A stretch of 64,000 nt of DNA from Skeletonema tropicum (Eukaryota; Bacillariophyta; Thalassiosirophyceae; Thalassiosirales; Thalassiosiraceae). This document shows, one piece after another, positions 1 to 9,929 of this stretch. The stretch lies in the NCBI GenBank assembly GCA_037178625.1, contig CM074127.1:1860001-1924000 (forward strand), in the 5' to 3' direction. Within the stretch, counting starts at the first letter, position 1. Every line of letters begins with the position of its first letter. The notes beneath the pieces were generated by a model that saw only the letters and a list, made by a program, of their open reading frames with translations, was not told the DNA's origin and searched no databases. Both the position numbers and the translations under genes were made by a program.

Positions 1-2112
1 CATCATCGTAGACTGCAACTCGTGCTTTGACTCTTTGCTTTCGTTCCTCAGAAGTCTTATCCTCATCTTTCTGAAGGTGTTGCTGGACGACACCAGTAAA
101 AGAATGAACTTGTCCTCCAAGATGACGTTGGAACGCTGAGAATGATCCCTCGACAACGGAACTTGCCTCCATATCCAGTGTGAAATTCTCAATTCTCCAA
201 GGATTCCCCCACCGCTCTTTATAAAGGGAAAGTTGCTGAAGATATTCTGCAGCCCCTGGCCATTTGCGGCATGCTTCATTCAAGCGAACATCCCATTCCT
301 GTTTACATGTGGTGTTCTTCACCAGATGTTGATACACAAAGGACTTGCAATCCGCATAGCCTGGGATGTGTTTCAAATTACGAGGGAAATCTAGTCTCAT
401 AATATGCCATGTACAGGCACCAAAGAATGTGACAGAAGGGAGAAATCGTTGTATAGGCTCCACACCAACTCCTACAAAAACAACAAAGAATTCGGTCGTA
501 AGCAGCTCCTTGCATGATGTTGAGATGCACACATGAACAATGGTGTTGTATACTTACCCAAATCTGACATGGTGGCTTTCACAATTTCAGCAGCAAAGGG
601 TGACATAGTAACAAGGCTTTGCAGCACCCACGATACAGCTTCATTGCTAGCACACATAGTCATTGCTCCCATTACAGTTTGAGATTTGCCTTCATGATCT
701 GAAACCATAACATTCCAAAAGCAAAAGTTGCTTGTATTGACACCACTCCTTGTGTCATCAATGAATATCATAGCACCATGTCTGAGAAGTCTTGCCCTCA
801 TCCTACCAGTCTGCCATGCAGTTCCACTGAATCTGTGTTCTGAATCAGTTGTAACTCGACTGTCATATCCATCTACTTCTTCCTTTAAACCTCTATGCAA
901 CATTAGCAGGTTATCAATGCTGTCTTTACTCCCGGCAGAAATCTCATTTGCTAAGTCTTCGTTATGAAGATAGTCAGTCCATTGACCTATCTCCTCCTTA
1001 GAGCACTCATTTGGTTTCCAATTTTTTATGGGCTCATCATTTAGAAGTCTGTAACGCAAATTGGTAGCCTCTTCCAGTGTTGCATCCAGAAATCCTGATT
1101 GAATCAACCAACTTTTGACATCATCAGTGCCATATCTACGCGCTTTCACTTCTTTACGTAGGTGCGCTAAAGCATAGTCAGGATATGTTCTCCCTGCTCT
1201 CTTCCGTAATGCGAAAATCATCTCCTGGTCATCTCCACCATTACAACCGTTTGTATGCTCTAGAGAGACAGATGTTATACGGACAATTTCATCATTACGG
1301 CATGCGTCATTAGGCATTCTTTCACGTGCAGCACTGATGTGCCACTCACAGCCAGTCTTCAGAGACTGACGAGTTGGCCGGGCACCCTTGATCCCTTCTT
1401 TCTTTTGTGACTTGTGGGTTCCTGATCTAGGACAGGTGTATCGATAGCTAATGTAATTATCTGCTTGCGTTCTTTTGTTTTCTGTCTTTTTTTGTTTAGG
1501 AAACATCCGCACAGTCACGCAATAATCTTCCACTGCTTGTTTGAAGAGTTGTTCCGATGGAAACACATCGTTGTTGTTAAAAGGTGCAGTGGCAGTGGAG
1601 GTATTAGTGGATGTATTGGTGGCCAAATCTAATTCTGCCTCTTCAGTTGGTGAAGTTGTTGTGGTTGTGTTGGTGGGCATATCAATGGTGCCAGTCAGAC
1701 CGTTTTGCATCGTCATATCAAGAGGTTCGCTTGGGTTTTGTTGAGGAATTAGATGTTGCTGTTGCTGTTGGTTTTGAAAAAGCGATGCTTGATTGAGAAA
1801 AGGTGCAGGTGGTCGAAAATTGATGGGAAAAAGATGCTGAAGCTGATGATGATTATAACTTGGCCACTGATTGTTGGAAGATGGCAGAGGAGGAAACAAA
1901 GTGGCGAAGTTGCTGTTGTAATGTGGCATTACGCTATGAGCAGCGCCTGTGTCATGCGGATGTTGCATGTTTGTGGAGGTGGAGGTTGACAAACACGCAC
2001 CAGAGGAAGAAGCAGGACCAGGATTACCAGGATTCATTAGTAGATTGGTGCTTGGTGACGACCTCCTGCCACTGTTATCGTTGTTAATATCCTGAGAATG
2101 TGCGGATTGCAT
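1..2112 (-). CDS. MULE/FAR1-like transposase-related protein (partial, runs off the left edge)
   Basis: Two exons are visible on the minus strand: 2112-558 and 471-1, separated by an 86-bp GT-AG intron (557-472). The splice restores a continuous SDLGVGVEP reading, and the second exon stays open to the window edge. The first ~190 residues are Ser/Asn/Gln-rich. Residues ~190-290 resemble the FAR1/WRKY-GCM1 DNA-binding fold: spaced Cys (TCPRSG, TGCEWH) and a final HTNGC. A MULE-type transposase core follows, with a first acid in IFIDDTRSG, a second in SDLG, then CTWH corresponding to the family's C-x2-H. The family comprises Mutator-like transposases and the plant transcription factors domesticated from them. 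The intron and lack of obvious decay suggest an expressed, possibly domesticated gene. I did not see terminal inverted repeats, and the C-terminus is outside the window. Confidence 0.7.
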
Positions 2113-2179
2113 GATGTATTAATGACACTGGTAACACTTAGCTTACTTTATTTTTGTCATTGGCCGCGCTGCAGCAACA

Positions 2180-2180
2180 T

Positions 2181-2233
<53 letters not shown>

Positions 2234-2240
2234 AGAGAGC
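2180..2240. repeat. (GA)n microsatellite
   Basis: About 60 bp of nearly perfect GA dinucleotides, broken once by GTAGAG near 2229. It lies in the 167-bp space between the divergent starts of the MULE-like gene and the Mpv17-like gene, so it sits in a shared promoter region. GA tracts can act as GAGA-type elements, but no such role is shown here. Confidence 0.95.
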
Positions 2241-2279
2241 GCGCCTCTTGTTGAAAGATAATTCTGCCTTTTAGGGTTA

Positions 2280-3326
2280 ATGGAGAGAGCGTGGTATGGT
2301 GACGTGGCAGAATCGTCACATCATAGGGCGTGCCCAACCCGTGCCCAGAAAAGCCGTGCCCAACGTAGCCCCTCCCCTTTTGTTGGCAGATTACAACAAC
2401 AACCACGTCATCAACATGATATAGGACTCTTATCCGATCAAAAGTCAACTGGCGTTCTCACTAGGAAGCATACTGCATCATTAGGTGTAGCAACAATTGA
2501 CGCTGGTGAGCTATGGGATGGTTCTTATTATCATCTACGTGATACCAGTCTGATTGAAGACGCGGAAGCAGCTGCTAATACATTGATAAAGAAGTCTAGT
2601 TTACCTTGGAGTGTTATTGCACTGACACTCTCGATATCAGCGGTGGTCAGTACTGGAGCGCTTGGGTCATTAACGAAACTATCGAGTGCATTCATATCTT
2701 GGTACCTATCTGTACTAGACGCAGCACCTTTACTAACAAAATGTATTACGGGAGGATTAATTGCATTTGCCGGTGACTATGGCGCACAATGGTTTGAATG
2801 GAAATCAAAACAAACATCCAAAGAATCCGATAACATTCAGACTGAACTGTCCAGAGGCAGTACGACAAAGCAAGGCAACACTTCAATACACAAGACATAC
2901 AACATACGGCGAGGAATAGCACGATTTTTAGAGTGTTTACTGATATCGAGTCCGTTGATGCACTATGGCTATGATTTGTTTGAGACACTAGTCCCAACGG
3001 TTGGAGGAGGAAGCGCACTTTATCGGTCCTTTGCTGCTCTGACGCATGTAATGGCAGATTGCATCCTCTTAGACGCTGTATTTGTCATGACAGGCATAGT
3101 TTGTACAAATCTACTGGAAGGGCAAAGGTTCAGGCAACAAGTTATTCCCAATTTGAGAAGAGTTTATTGGCCCACTCTTAAGGCATCTATCATGACATGC
3201 GGGTTGTTGGCACCGTTTCAGTTCTTATCGTTTAGATTTCTTCCGCTATCTTTGAGAGTGTTGAGTGTAAATGCAGTCGATTTAATTTGGAATGGAGTCA
3301 TAAGTTTTGTATCACATGGTGAATGA
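2280..3326 (+). CDS. Mpv17/PMP22 family membrane protein
   Basis: A single-exon 348-residue protein. The C-terminal two thirds follow the Mpv17/PMP22 pattern: SWYLSVLDAAPLLTK, then GGLIAFAGDYGAQ, RFLECLLISSPLMHYGYDLF, a YWPTLKASIMTCGLLAPFQFLSF-like block and a final LIWNGVISF. The family consists of small four-helix proteins of the inner mitochondrial or peroxisomal membrane that affect membrane permeability and mtDNA maintenance. Here the N-terminal ~120 residues are extra and include a hydrophobic stretch near 118-135. They could hold an organelle-targeting sequence, but I cannot assign which organelle. The ATG lies 168 bp from the divergent MULE-like gene. Confidence 0.8.
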   Translation: MERAWYGDVAESSHHRACPTRAQKSRAQRSPSPFVGRLQQQPRHQHDIGLLSDQKSTGVLTRKHTASLGVATIDAGELWDGSYYHLRDTSLIEDAEAAANTLIKKSSLPWSVIALTLSISAVVSTGALGSLTKLSSAFISWYLSVLDAAPLLTKCITGGLIAFAGDYGAQWFEWKSKQTSKESDNIQTELSRGSTTKQGNTSIHKTYNIRRGIARFLECLLISSPLMHYGYDLFETLVPTVGGGSALYRSFAALTHVMADCILLDAVFVMTGIVCTNLLEGQRFRQQVIPNLRRVYWPTLKASIMTCGLLAPFQFLSFRFLPLSLRVLSVNAVDLIWNGVISFVSHGE

Positions 3327-3970
3327 AGAAATATTTCAAATCATGCGTGCACTCCAGCAAATAAAGTAAAACATTTCCTACTTATGCATGCAATTACTTA
3401 TGGATTGGGAATTGGGAATGGGCTGCCACTGTCAGATCACATTCTCTTTGAGTTCTCAAGACCACCTCATGACTCATGTCCTTGAAGTGCTGGGGTTAAG
3501 TAGGCCTACCCGGATAACGGGCGTGTCGGCTTGCCCGCAACATGGTCTGGTTTGGGGAGAGGTTTCATGGAGATTTGAGGGACATAGTATGTTGTATTCA
3601 CTTTCGTTTTTAAATGTGGGCTCCGCCCACAAGAGAGTTCCAAAGCGCCCCTATCCCGATAGGGTTATCCCGATAGGGTTAGAGGTTGAAGAACCCTCGT
3701 TCGTCTAAGTGACACGTATAAATAGTCCGAACGTCAACATTCCTCGATAGAAAAATGGGAAAGATGAATGACATCATTGTAACAAACAGAGCAGTGCGTA
3801 TGCAACGGAAGGAATTGGTACATTTTATCCGAAGGCGTGATGACCTCATTCCTCTCCACCACACCCCACGCTACAGCAATTGCTACTCATAAAATCGTTG
3901 CATTGATCATGACAAACGCAAACAATAGTGAGCACTAAAGCATCACAAGACAGCCACAAATGAAAAGAAG
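3327..3970. other. Intergenic region with two small hairpins
   Basis: No convincing gene. A perfect 6-bp stem with a 3-nt loop (GTGGGC-TCC-GCCCAC) lies at 3616-3630. A duplicated ATCCCGATAGGGTTA element forms CCCTATC/GATAGGG stems at 3649-3681. The 106-residue open frame at 3388-3708 has no recognisable features. The last ~200 bp are probably the promoter of the PAS protein gene. Confidence 0.5.
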
Positions 3971-6900
3971 ATGAAAAGCAAAATGCAAACAAAAGAAGAG
4001 GAGGACGAGGAGAAACAGCTTGAAAACGTCTCTGCTGCAGCTGCAGCACCGGCGGCAAAGTCAATGGTGCGTGATGGAAGAAACGACAACGATGACGCTG
4101 AGTCTAGCTCTGGCTCAGAACCACCAAGTTCATCGTCGCAAGAGACGAGTGGCGGTGCAGGCTACTCAGGAGATTATTCTTCCATCTCAGATTCATCAGA
4201 GACTGGAGGTAGCCAAAGCAAGCCCGAAGCCGGAAGAGGCGGGAAGAAGATTAGTGAGCCAATACCGAAAAACAAGGATGGAACATATGTCACAAAACGA
4301 GCACGACGGCAAAAACATCCCAATAAGAGCATGGATGGGGCTGATGCCAAGCTCTCCGACGAAGACCGATCTATTGAACTCATGCACGACTATCATCATC
4401 CCCGCAAGCACCACGGTCGTCACCGCCAAGCAACGGGCTCCAATATGAGTTCTCTATACAGCCAAGATGCAAACAGCGATGAGGATATCAATTTGGACAT
4501 TAACCAAAAAATTTCGGAAATCATGAGCTTATATAAAGTCTCACTTCATGCACAACGGGATGTCAAGAATGCAGCTAGGGCTCACTTAAAGTTGAATGCT
4601 GAGGCTGCTGCCAAACAAGCTGCCGAAGCTACATCATCGGGCCGTCCACTGCAAGTTGAAAATTCTCAACCTCAAAATGTTCTTGCAAATTTAACATCCC
4701 AACAGATGCCAGCAGAAGAAGATGAAAGAAAATCCCACAATGGACACATGGATAGCTCAGACTATGCACATCTAGTAGAGGCTTGCCGTGAGTGATTGAC
4801 CTCTTCATAAAAACTGTGCTTGCTCTTTCGCCGTTTGACTCATCACATTTTTTTGCTTATTGTAGGTCCCTTTTTCAATGATTCTCGCACATTGATGACA
4901 GGAGATAAACTTCCTACTATCGAAGCGAGCGCTGGCATAGATGAAGCGCACTCATCTTCAGGATTTACTTCGTTCTTCACTACCACCAATCAAAGTGGCA
5001 GTAACAGTAATAATACCAATGGATCAGGAGGATCTTCAAATGATTCTAGTAACCAAAAGAAAGAAAGCGCACAGGCCTCAGAGACAACCAAAAAAGTTGC
5101 CCTACAAGATCCGCAAATGGAGCAAGTTAATCCAGATAATGACACATCATCGGAGACATCATCTCTGGTTGTTCAAGCGAGAGTGAAGCGGAAGTACAAG
5201 GAGCAGAGTCGTCGCACAAGCTCTTCAAATTCAGATCAAACGAATAACAACAAGAAAATGATCAGCGAAAAAAGTAATGAAACTGCTCCGTCAAAACGAG
5301 TTCGGATTGAGAAAATTGCACTCGACGCTGCCAATGCCAAGTCCAAGGAGAAGAGTAAGTCGAAACAACAGCAACAACGTACTGAAAGCTCTTCTCTTAC
5401 ATCAAGCGTAAGCGCGAGCACAGAGACAAACTCCGATCCTAAAGCCCAATCAAAGAAAGGAGAGACTGACCAGAGCCAAGATACAAGTGCGAAGCCTACG
5501 ATTGTTACAGAATCGTCGTCTGGAACAACCACAGCTAATAACTCTAGCGGATCTGGCAATGACAATAATACAACAAGTAAATCTGAGTCAAGTGGCGATG
5601 GAAACTCAGATCAGCAGAAGTTACCTGGAGACCGCGATAGTACGAGCGAGACGGGCGCTGGCGAATCTCAAGAAGAACAGCAGAAACCCAGCAGTTCTGA
5701 TAAACCTATTGCAAAGGCGGACAAGCCGTTGATTCATCATCATCACCACATTCGCAACGAAAACAAATCTCATGGCGCATCGGAAGAAGTCCTCGTCCCT
5801 TCTGCTGCCGCAGCAGCTGCAGCCGCAGAAAGGCAAGATGAAGAGGATGCACTCGTCTCGAAAGAAAAAAGGCTGGAGAAGAAAAGGAAACGACGAGAAT
5901 CTAGACGAGAATACGAGGAAGAGCTACGTCAGATGAGAGATTCATCTGAGAATAGTTCAGATGCTGCACTTGAACCTGGAATGCCAGTGACATTGGAGGA
6001 AGTTCTCTCTCTCACTAAAACAGCAAGGTGCGTTTACGTTTACGTCTTACACTAACTTCAATGCCGTTAGTGGTTGGTGTGTTTCATCACATGATGCATT
6101 CAACTCATCACTCTCGTGTTACTCTTTCAGGTTGCTTGTTCAGGCGCTGCCACCCTTCCTTGCTGTGCACATCAATGCCGCCTTCACGAACCTTTGCGGT
6201 ATCCAGTCTTCTGCAATAATCGGGAGACCGGTCTCAACATTCATATCTCTTCCTTCCAGCAAAGAAGGCGAGTCGTCCGGAAGTGAGAACGCGAACAGCA
6301 GAGAAGAGTCAGATAAAATGAGCTCATTATCTGGGTCTGCAGATGATAATATTATCGGCCGAAATGGATCAAGCTCTGTCGTTGCACACGGAGCTAGGCA
6401 AGCAGGAGATGCTGCTGCAGCGGCGGGCGTAGGAAACTTTCAGGATCTTCCTTTGCCTCCATCAGGTTTGAGAATTGATCGACTCATTGTGGCAAGAGGA
6501 TACGGTCACATTCATATCGTGGAGTTGGAATGTCACCGACTTTTTCAAGACCAGCACTCACACGCCATTGAAGGCAGTGAGGTGAAGTTTAGAGAAGGGA
6601 ACACCCCTTCAAAACGCAGGAAGAAGACTAAGCCAAAGCTTTTGTGTAGGATGAGCGTATCTCCGGTGGTATCCACCTCTTCTCGGAACCTACTTGAGAC
6701 CCAACCCGACAAAGGTGCAGACTCTAACGTTGGTAATAAGAGGCGAAAGCACAGGCGCCCAGTTGAAGCTGTGAAACACTATCTAATACAATTAGAAGCA
6801 GTGAATGGACCACGCTCGCTAGTGTCAGGGTCGTCATTTACTTCCGGCGCAACTGATACGACACTGGAGGCCCAGCTACTAGGACTCACCAAGGCAGAAG

Positions 6901-7049
6901 TTCATGCTAGACGATGTAGATTAGAGTCTCATCCCGAACAGAATCCTGGACAACAGGTTCAGCAAGGAGATGCAGATCAACGAGATCAGGAAGAATCTGT
7001 TGATGACAATTCTTCTTCTGCCATGGAGCTAGTCGCAACATGTGGTTGA
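3971..7049 (+). CDS. PAS-domain protein with Ser-rich disordered regions
   Basis: Three exons, 3971-4787, 4866-6027 and 6131-7049, with GT-AG introns of 78 and 103 bp. The joined frame is 965 residues. Splicing gives EACRPFFND and LTKTARLLVQALPPF. Residues ~1-590 are mostly Ser/Glu/Asn-rich with Ala and His runs. A basic stretch near 620-640 (EKRLEKKRKRRESRR) is followed by an acidic helix; it looks nuclear-localising and is only faintly bZIP-like. A PAS fold starts around residue 660 (LPPFLAVHINAAFTNLCG, then IIGRPVSTFISLP) and ends with the strand HYLIQLEAV about 220 residues later, so the PAS domain appears split by a long insertion. PAS domains sense ligands, light or redox state, or mediate dimerisation. 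I infer a nuclear regulator. No flavin-binding LOV Cys motif was seen. Confidence 0.7.
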
Positions 7050-7120
7050 AATACTTAAAGCAATAGGCAAAATGATACCTACTTCTATGTAGATTATTCT
7101 GCGCACACATCATCTTCAAT

Positions 7121-7978
7121 CTAGCGTCGTTTCTTCCCCTTGCCCTTCTTCGATCCTCCTCTCTGCCTCTGCTTCTCCGACTGCATATCATAATACTTCC
7201 GCTTGGCATAATTCGCAACAGTCACATCCGACATGATCTCCTCAGTCAGATTCTGCTTCCTCTCCTTGTTCGTCAATCGACTAGAATAGAACTCAGAACT
7301 TCCCTCAATCACTGTTCCCACCTGCAATACCTTCCCTTTGAAACTATCGGCTGATTTGTAGAATTTCTTTGGATCGAGGTAGTTTCTATTCCGTATTATG
7401 GCCAAATCGGATTTGAGCTGATCGGACATGGGCGTCGGTTTCATGGAGAACCAGCCTTGACCAGCAGAGTTGTCGCGTTGCTTTGTAGCCTTCTTTTTGA
7501 AAGAGGAAGAGAATGTTGTGGGAATACCACCACCGCGCCCCATTTCCTTTTGAATAGCAATGGAGGATGGTGTTTTCACCTTTTTTGCTGCCACTGAAGG
7601 ATCGAATTCCTCTACGGTTCTCTTCAAAGCCGATACTGATGGGTTGTTCGTATTAGATTCACTCTGTCCCGCTCTACTACGTAACTCGGATAAACTATTG
7701 CCAGTGATACCTTGTAGTGACTTTGCTTCAAGACGTAATGGTGCTGTGTAACCAGGGATGAGATGCGTAAGCTCATTTCCTTCCGTGGGCTTGGTCGATG
7801 ATGATTGTTGTGGTGATGATTTTGTGGTTACATCATTATCATCCTTATCCCATCCAAACGCTGTTGATGCAGCCTCCGCAGCCAGAGCAATTGCATGTTT
7901 GATTTCAGCTGCATCGGCTGTTCCACCCTCATCAACTTGCGAATACTCCGTCGTGGAGTTGTTTACTTTTCTTACCAT
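7121..7978 (-). CDS. FCF2: Fcf2 pre-rRNA processing family protein
   Basis: A single-exon 285-residue protein. The last ~110 residues match the Fcf2 domain: GWFSMKPTPMSDQLKSDLAI, RNYLDPKKFYKSAD, VLQVGTVIEG, FYSSRLTNKERKQNL and a terminal NYAKRKYYDMQ followed by a basic tail. In yeast Fcf2, and in the related human TdIF2, this domain is nucleolar and needed for early cleavage of the 35S pre-rRNA. The N-terminal half is low-complexity. The stop faces the end of the PAS gene at a convergent spacing of 71 bp. The start shares a 311-bp divergent promoter region with the WD40 protein, whose ortholog also works in ribosome assembly. Confidence 0.88.
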   Translation of the reverse strand: MVRKVNNSTTEYSQVDEGGTADAAEIKHAIALAAEAASTAFGWDKDDNDVTTKSSPQQSSSTKPTEGNELTHLIPGYTAPLRLEAKSLQGITGNSLSELRSRAGQSESNTNNPSVSALKRTVEEFDPSVAAKKVKTPSSIAIQKEMGRGGGIPTTFSSSFKKKATKQRDNSAGQGWFSMKPTPMSDQLKSDLAIIRNRNYLDPKKFYKSADSFKGKVLQVGTVIEGSSEFYSSRLTNKERKQNLTEEIMSDVTVANYAKRKYYDMQSEKQRQRGGSKKGKGKKRR

Positions 7979-8289
7979 GGTATTTCTTAAGCTCAGATGG
8001 CGTAGATGAGTTCATGCTCTGCATCATCGCCATCTATCATCATCTTTCACGATGCATTTTATTTTTTGGTTGGCGGCAAGTGGCGAACGGGGCTCTTTCT
8101 GGAAATTAGAGGTCTAGCCCCCAATTCGTATGCCTCACGTCTATAAATATCAAAATTATTTGAAGGGTACGCCCCGATGCCCCCAAAACGCCAAAACCAC
8201 TCATCTGCGCTTTTCTGCTCAAGCATCAAGATCACAAGATCATCGCATTCATCGCGAGCTAGCAAGCATAAATCAAAAAGCAAATAATC
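7979..8289. promoter_or_regulatory. Divergent promoter region, FCF2-like / MAK11-like genes
   Basis: A 311-bp spacer between the two divergent starts. A TATAAAT element is visible at about 8141-8147, roughly 145 bp before the WD40 start. The two encoded families both act in ribosome biogenesis, so co-regulation from one bidirectional promoter is plausible but inferred. Confidence 0.4.
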
Positions 8290-9825
8290 ATGGCCGAAAG
8301 CAACCCATCATTTCCATCTCGTCTAGTGATTGTAGCCGGTACATATGATGGAGTACTAGCCGGCTGGGACACCGTTGAGCATGTCCGAGAACAAGACCAG
8401 AACGACATAGAACTCAAGTTGCTTCGTAGGAATGATGGCAGATATCTCAAATTATCGTTTGCCATGTCAGCTCACGAGGGTAGTGTTCGCTGTTTGGATA
8501 TTGCTAGTGCTGGTGCTTCGCTATCAAACGGAAGTGGTGGTGATGGCAGCAAAACGAAGGTGAAAAAGCGTCAAAGAAATCATGATGATGATGGACCAGA
8601 AGCTCCTCCTGAGCCGGGAGCACTTCTCTCGGGTGGGTTTGATGAAACAATCAATGTCTTCAACTTACAAAAACACTGCCAAGCTGGTGAACTGAAAACA
8701 CCAAATGATTTGGGATCTCCTCTTTGCTGTTCGTTTGCTCCGCCATGCTCCTCTTCCTCTCCTGGCCCGCCTACACATGCACTCATTGGAACAACATCGG
8801 GTAAGATAGTGCTGTACAAAAAGCGTGATTGGTCAGTGCAACATGTTCTCGCTGGACATGACGACGGTGGAGTTCAATGCCTCGCAGTGCACCCAACCGG
8901 AAAAATGGCACTGACTGGTGGTCGAGATGGCAAAGTCTGTCTCTGGGATCTAATGAAGGGTCGTTTGGCTTTTGTGTACAAGATCCCATCAAGGAGCAAA
9001 ATTCGAAAGGAGACTGTCAATGATATTGTTTGGTGTGACGATGGTACTCGATATGCATTCTGTTATGGTTCCAAGATCACTGCAAGAGATGTTGCGAGTG
9101 GAGAAGATCTTCTAGATGTTGAGATGCCCTCGAGAGTGAACCAAATTGCATTTATCGGTGGACCAGAGGGTATGTTTCTTGCTGCGGGATGTGATGATGG
9201 TGGACTTCCAGTGCTGGAAGTTGGTCAGTTGGAAGAGGAGGAAGATGCAAACACTCGTAGGGCGATCATGGCGATTGAACCAGTGGATAAGGTTGTAGCA
9301 GGTGATGATCGACTCAAGTGCATACGAAGTGTGGAAGGTGGAAGCGGATTTCTGGTTGTTACGGCAAACAGCGGAGGGATAGTAAGCTTGATGGATCTAG
9401 AAGGAGCCGCAAGAATGATGCTGAGCGGCCCAGATGAAAATGATGAGGAATCTGGAAGCAAAGACTTAGCAAGTGAAATCGAATCCTCGGACAGCGACGT
9501 TGATTCCGATGAAGAAGTGGAAGTTGCCGTTGAAATATTGGAGAGTGTTCGTCTTGGTTCAGGCGCAAGAATAACAGACATCAGCGTGTGGAGCTTTGGG
9601 GAGAATGAAGTGGTTGATGAAATTGACGACGAAGAGGAGGAGGTGGAAGAGATAGAGGAAGTCGAAGAAGAAGAAGACAAACCACCAGCTCGCAATACTG
9701 GAAAGAAACACAACAATTCCCAACCTCAGATTGAACTCGATGCAGCTGCAGTCGAGAAAGCAAGAAAGCTTGTAGGCCAAGCAAAGAAGAAGCAAAGGAA
9801 GCAGAAGAAAAAGAAGGCAGCATAA
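8290..9825 (+). CDS. WD40-repeat protein, Mak11/PAK1IP1-like
   Basis: A single-exon 511-residue protein. WD-type repeats run from residue ~10 to ~400: VIVAGTYDGVLAGWD, MSAHEGSVRCLDIAS, LLSGGFDETINVFNLQK, GTTSGKIVLYKKRDW, LAGHDDGGVQCLAVHP, GGRDGKVCLWDLMKGRLAFV and later, weaker blades. The combination of the NVFNLQK blade, the HP-G-A repeat and DLMKGR-AFV is characteristic of Mak11/PAK1IP1. That family is a nucleolar 60S-assembly factor acting with Rlp24 in pre-60S particles. The C-terminus is a long acidic run (residues ~440-465) followed by a Lys-rich tail, typical of nucleolar proteins. Confidence 0.8.
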   Translation: MAESNPSFPSRLVIVAGTYDGVLAGWDTVEHVREQDQNDIELKLLRRNDGRYLKLSFAMSAHEGSVRCLDIASAGASLSNGSGGDGSKTKVKKRQRNHDDDGPEAPPEPGALLSGGFDETINVFNLQKHCQAGELKTPNDLGSPLCCSFAPPCSSSSPGPPTHALIGTTSGKIVLYKKRDWSVQHVLAGHDDGGVQCLAVHPTGKMALTGGRDGKVCLWDLMKGRLAFVYKIPSRSKIRKETVNDIVWCDDGTRYAFCYGSKITARDVASGEDLLDVEMPSRVNQIAFIGGPEGMFLAAGCDDGGLPVLEVGQLEEEEDANTRRAIMAIEPVDKVVAGDDRLKCIRSVEGGSGFLVVTANSGGIVSLMDLEGAARMMLSGPDENDEESGSKDLASEIESSDSDVDSDEEVEVAVEILESVRLGSGARITDISVWSFGENEVVDEIDDEEEEVEEIEEVEEEEDKPPARNTGKKHNNSQPQIELDAAAVEKARKLVGQAKKKQRKQKKKKAA

Positions 9826-9929
9826 CGTCTCTAGAATGCGTTCCCTTTTTTCATTTAGTTATTACCTGAATTTATGGTTTAGTTTTGTAAATCATGATGA
9901 AATTTCAATATTGTAGAATAAGTTCAGGC

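Noticed and set aside
3388..3708. 106-residue plus-strand frame
   Set aside because: No domain, no supporting context, spans hairpins; likely non-coding.
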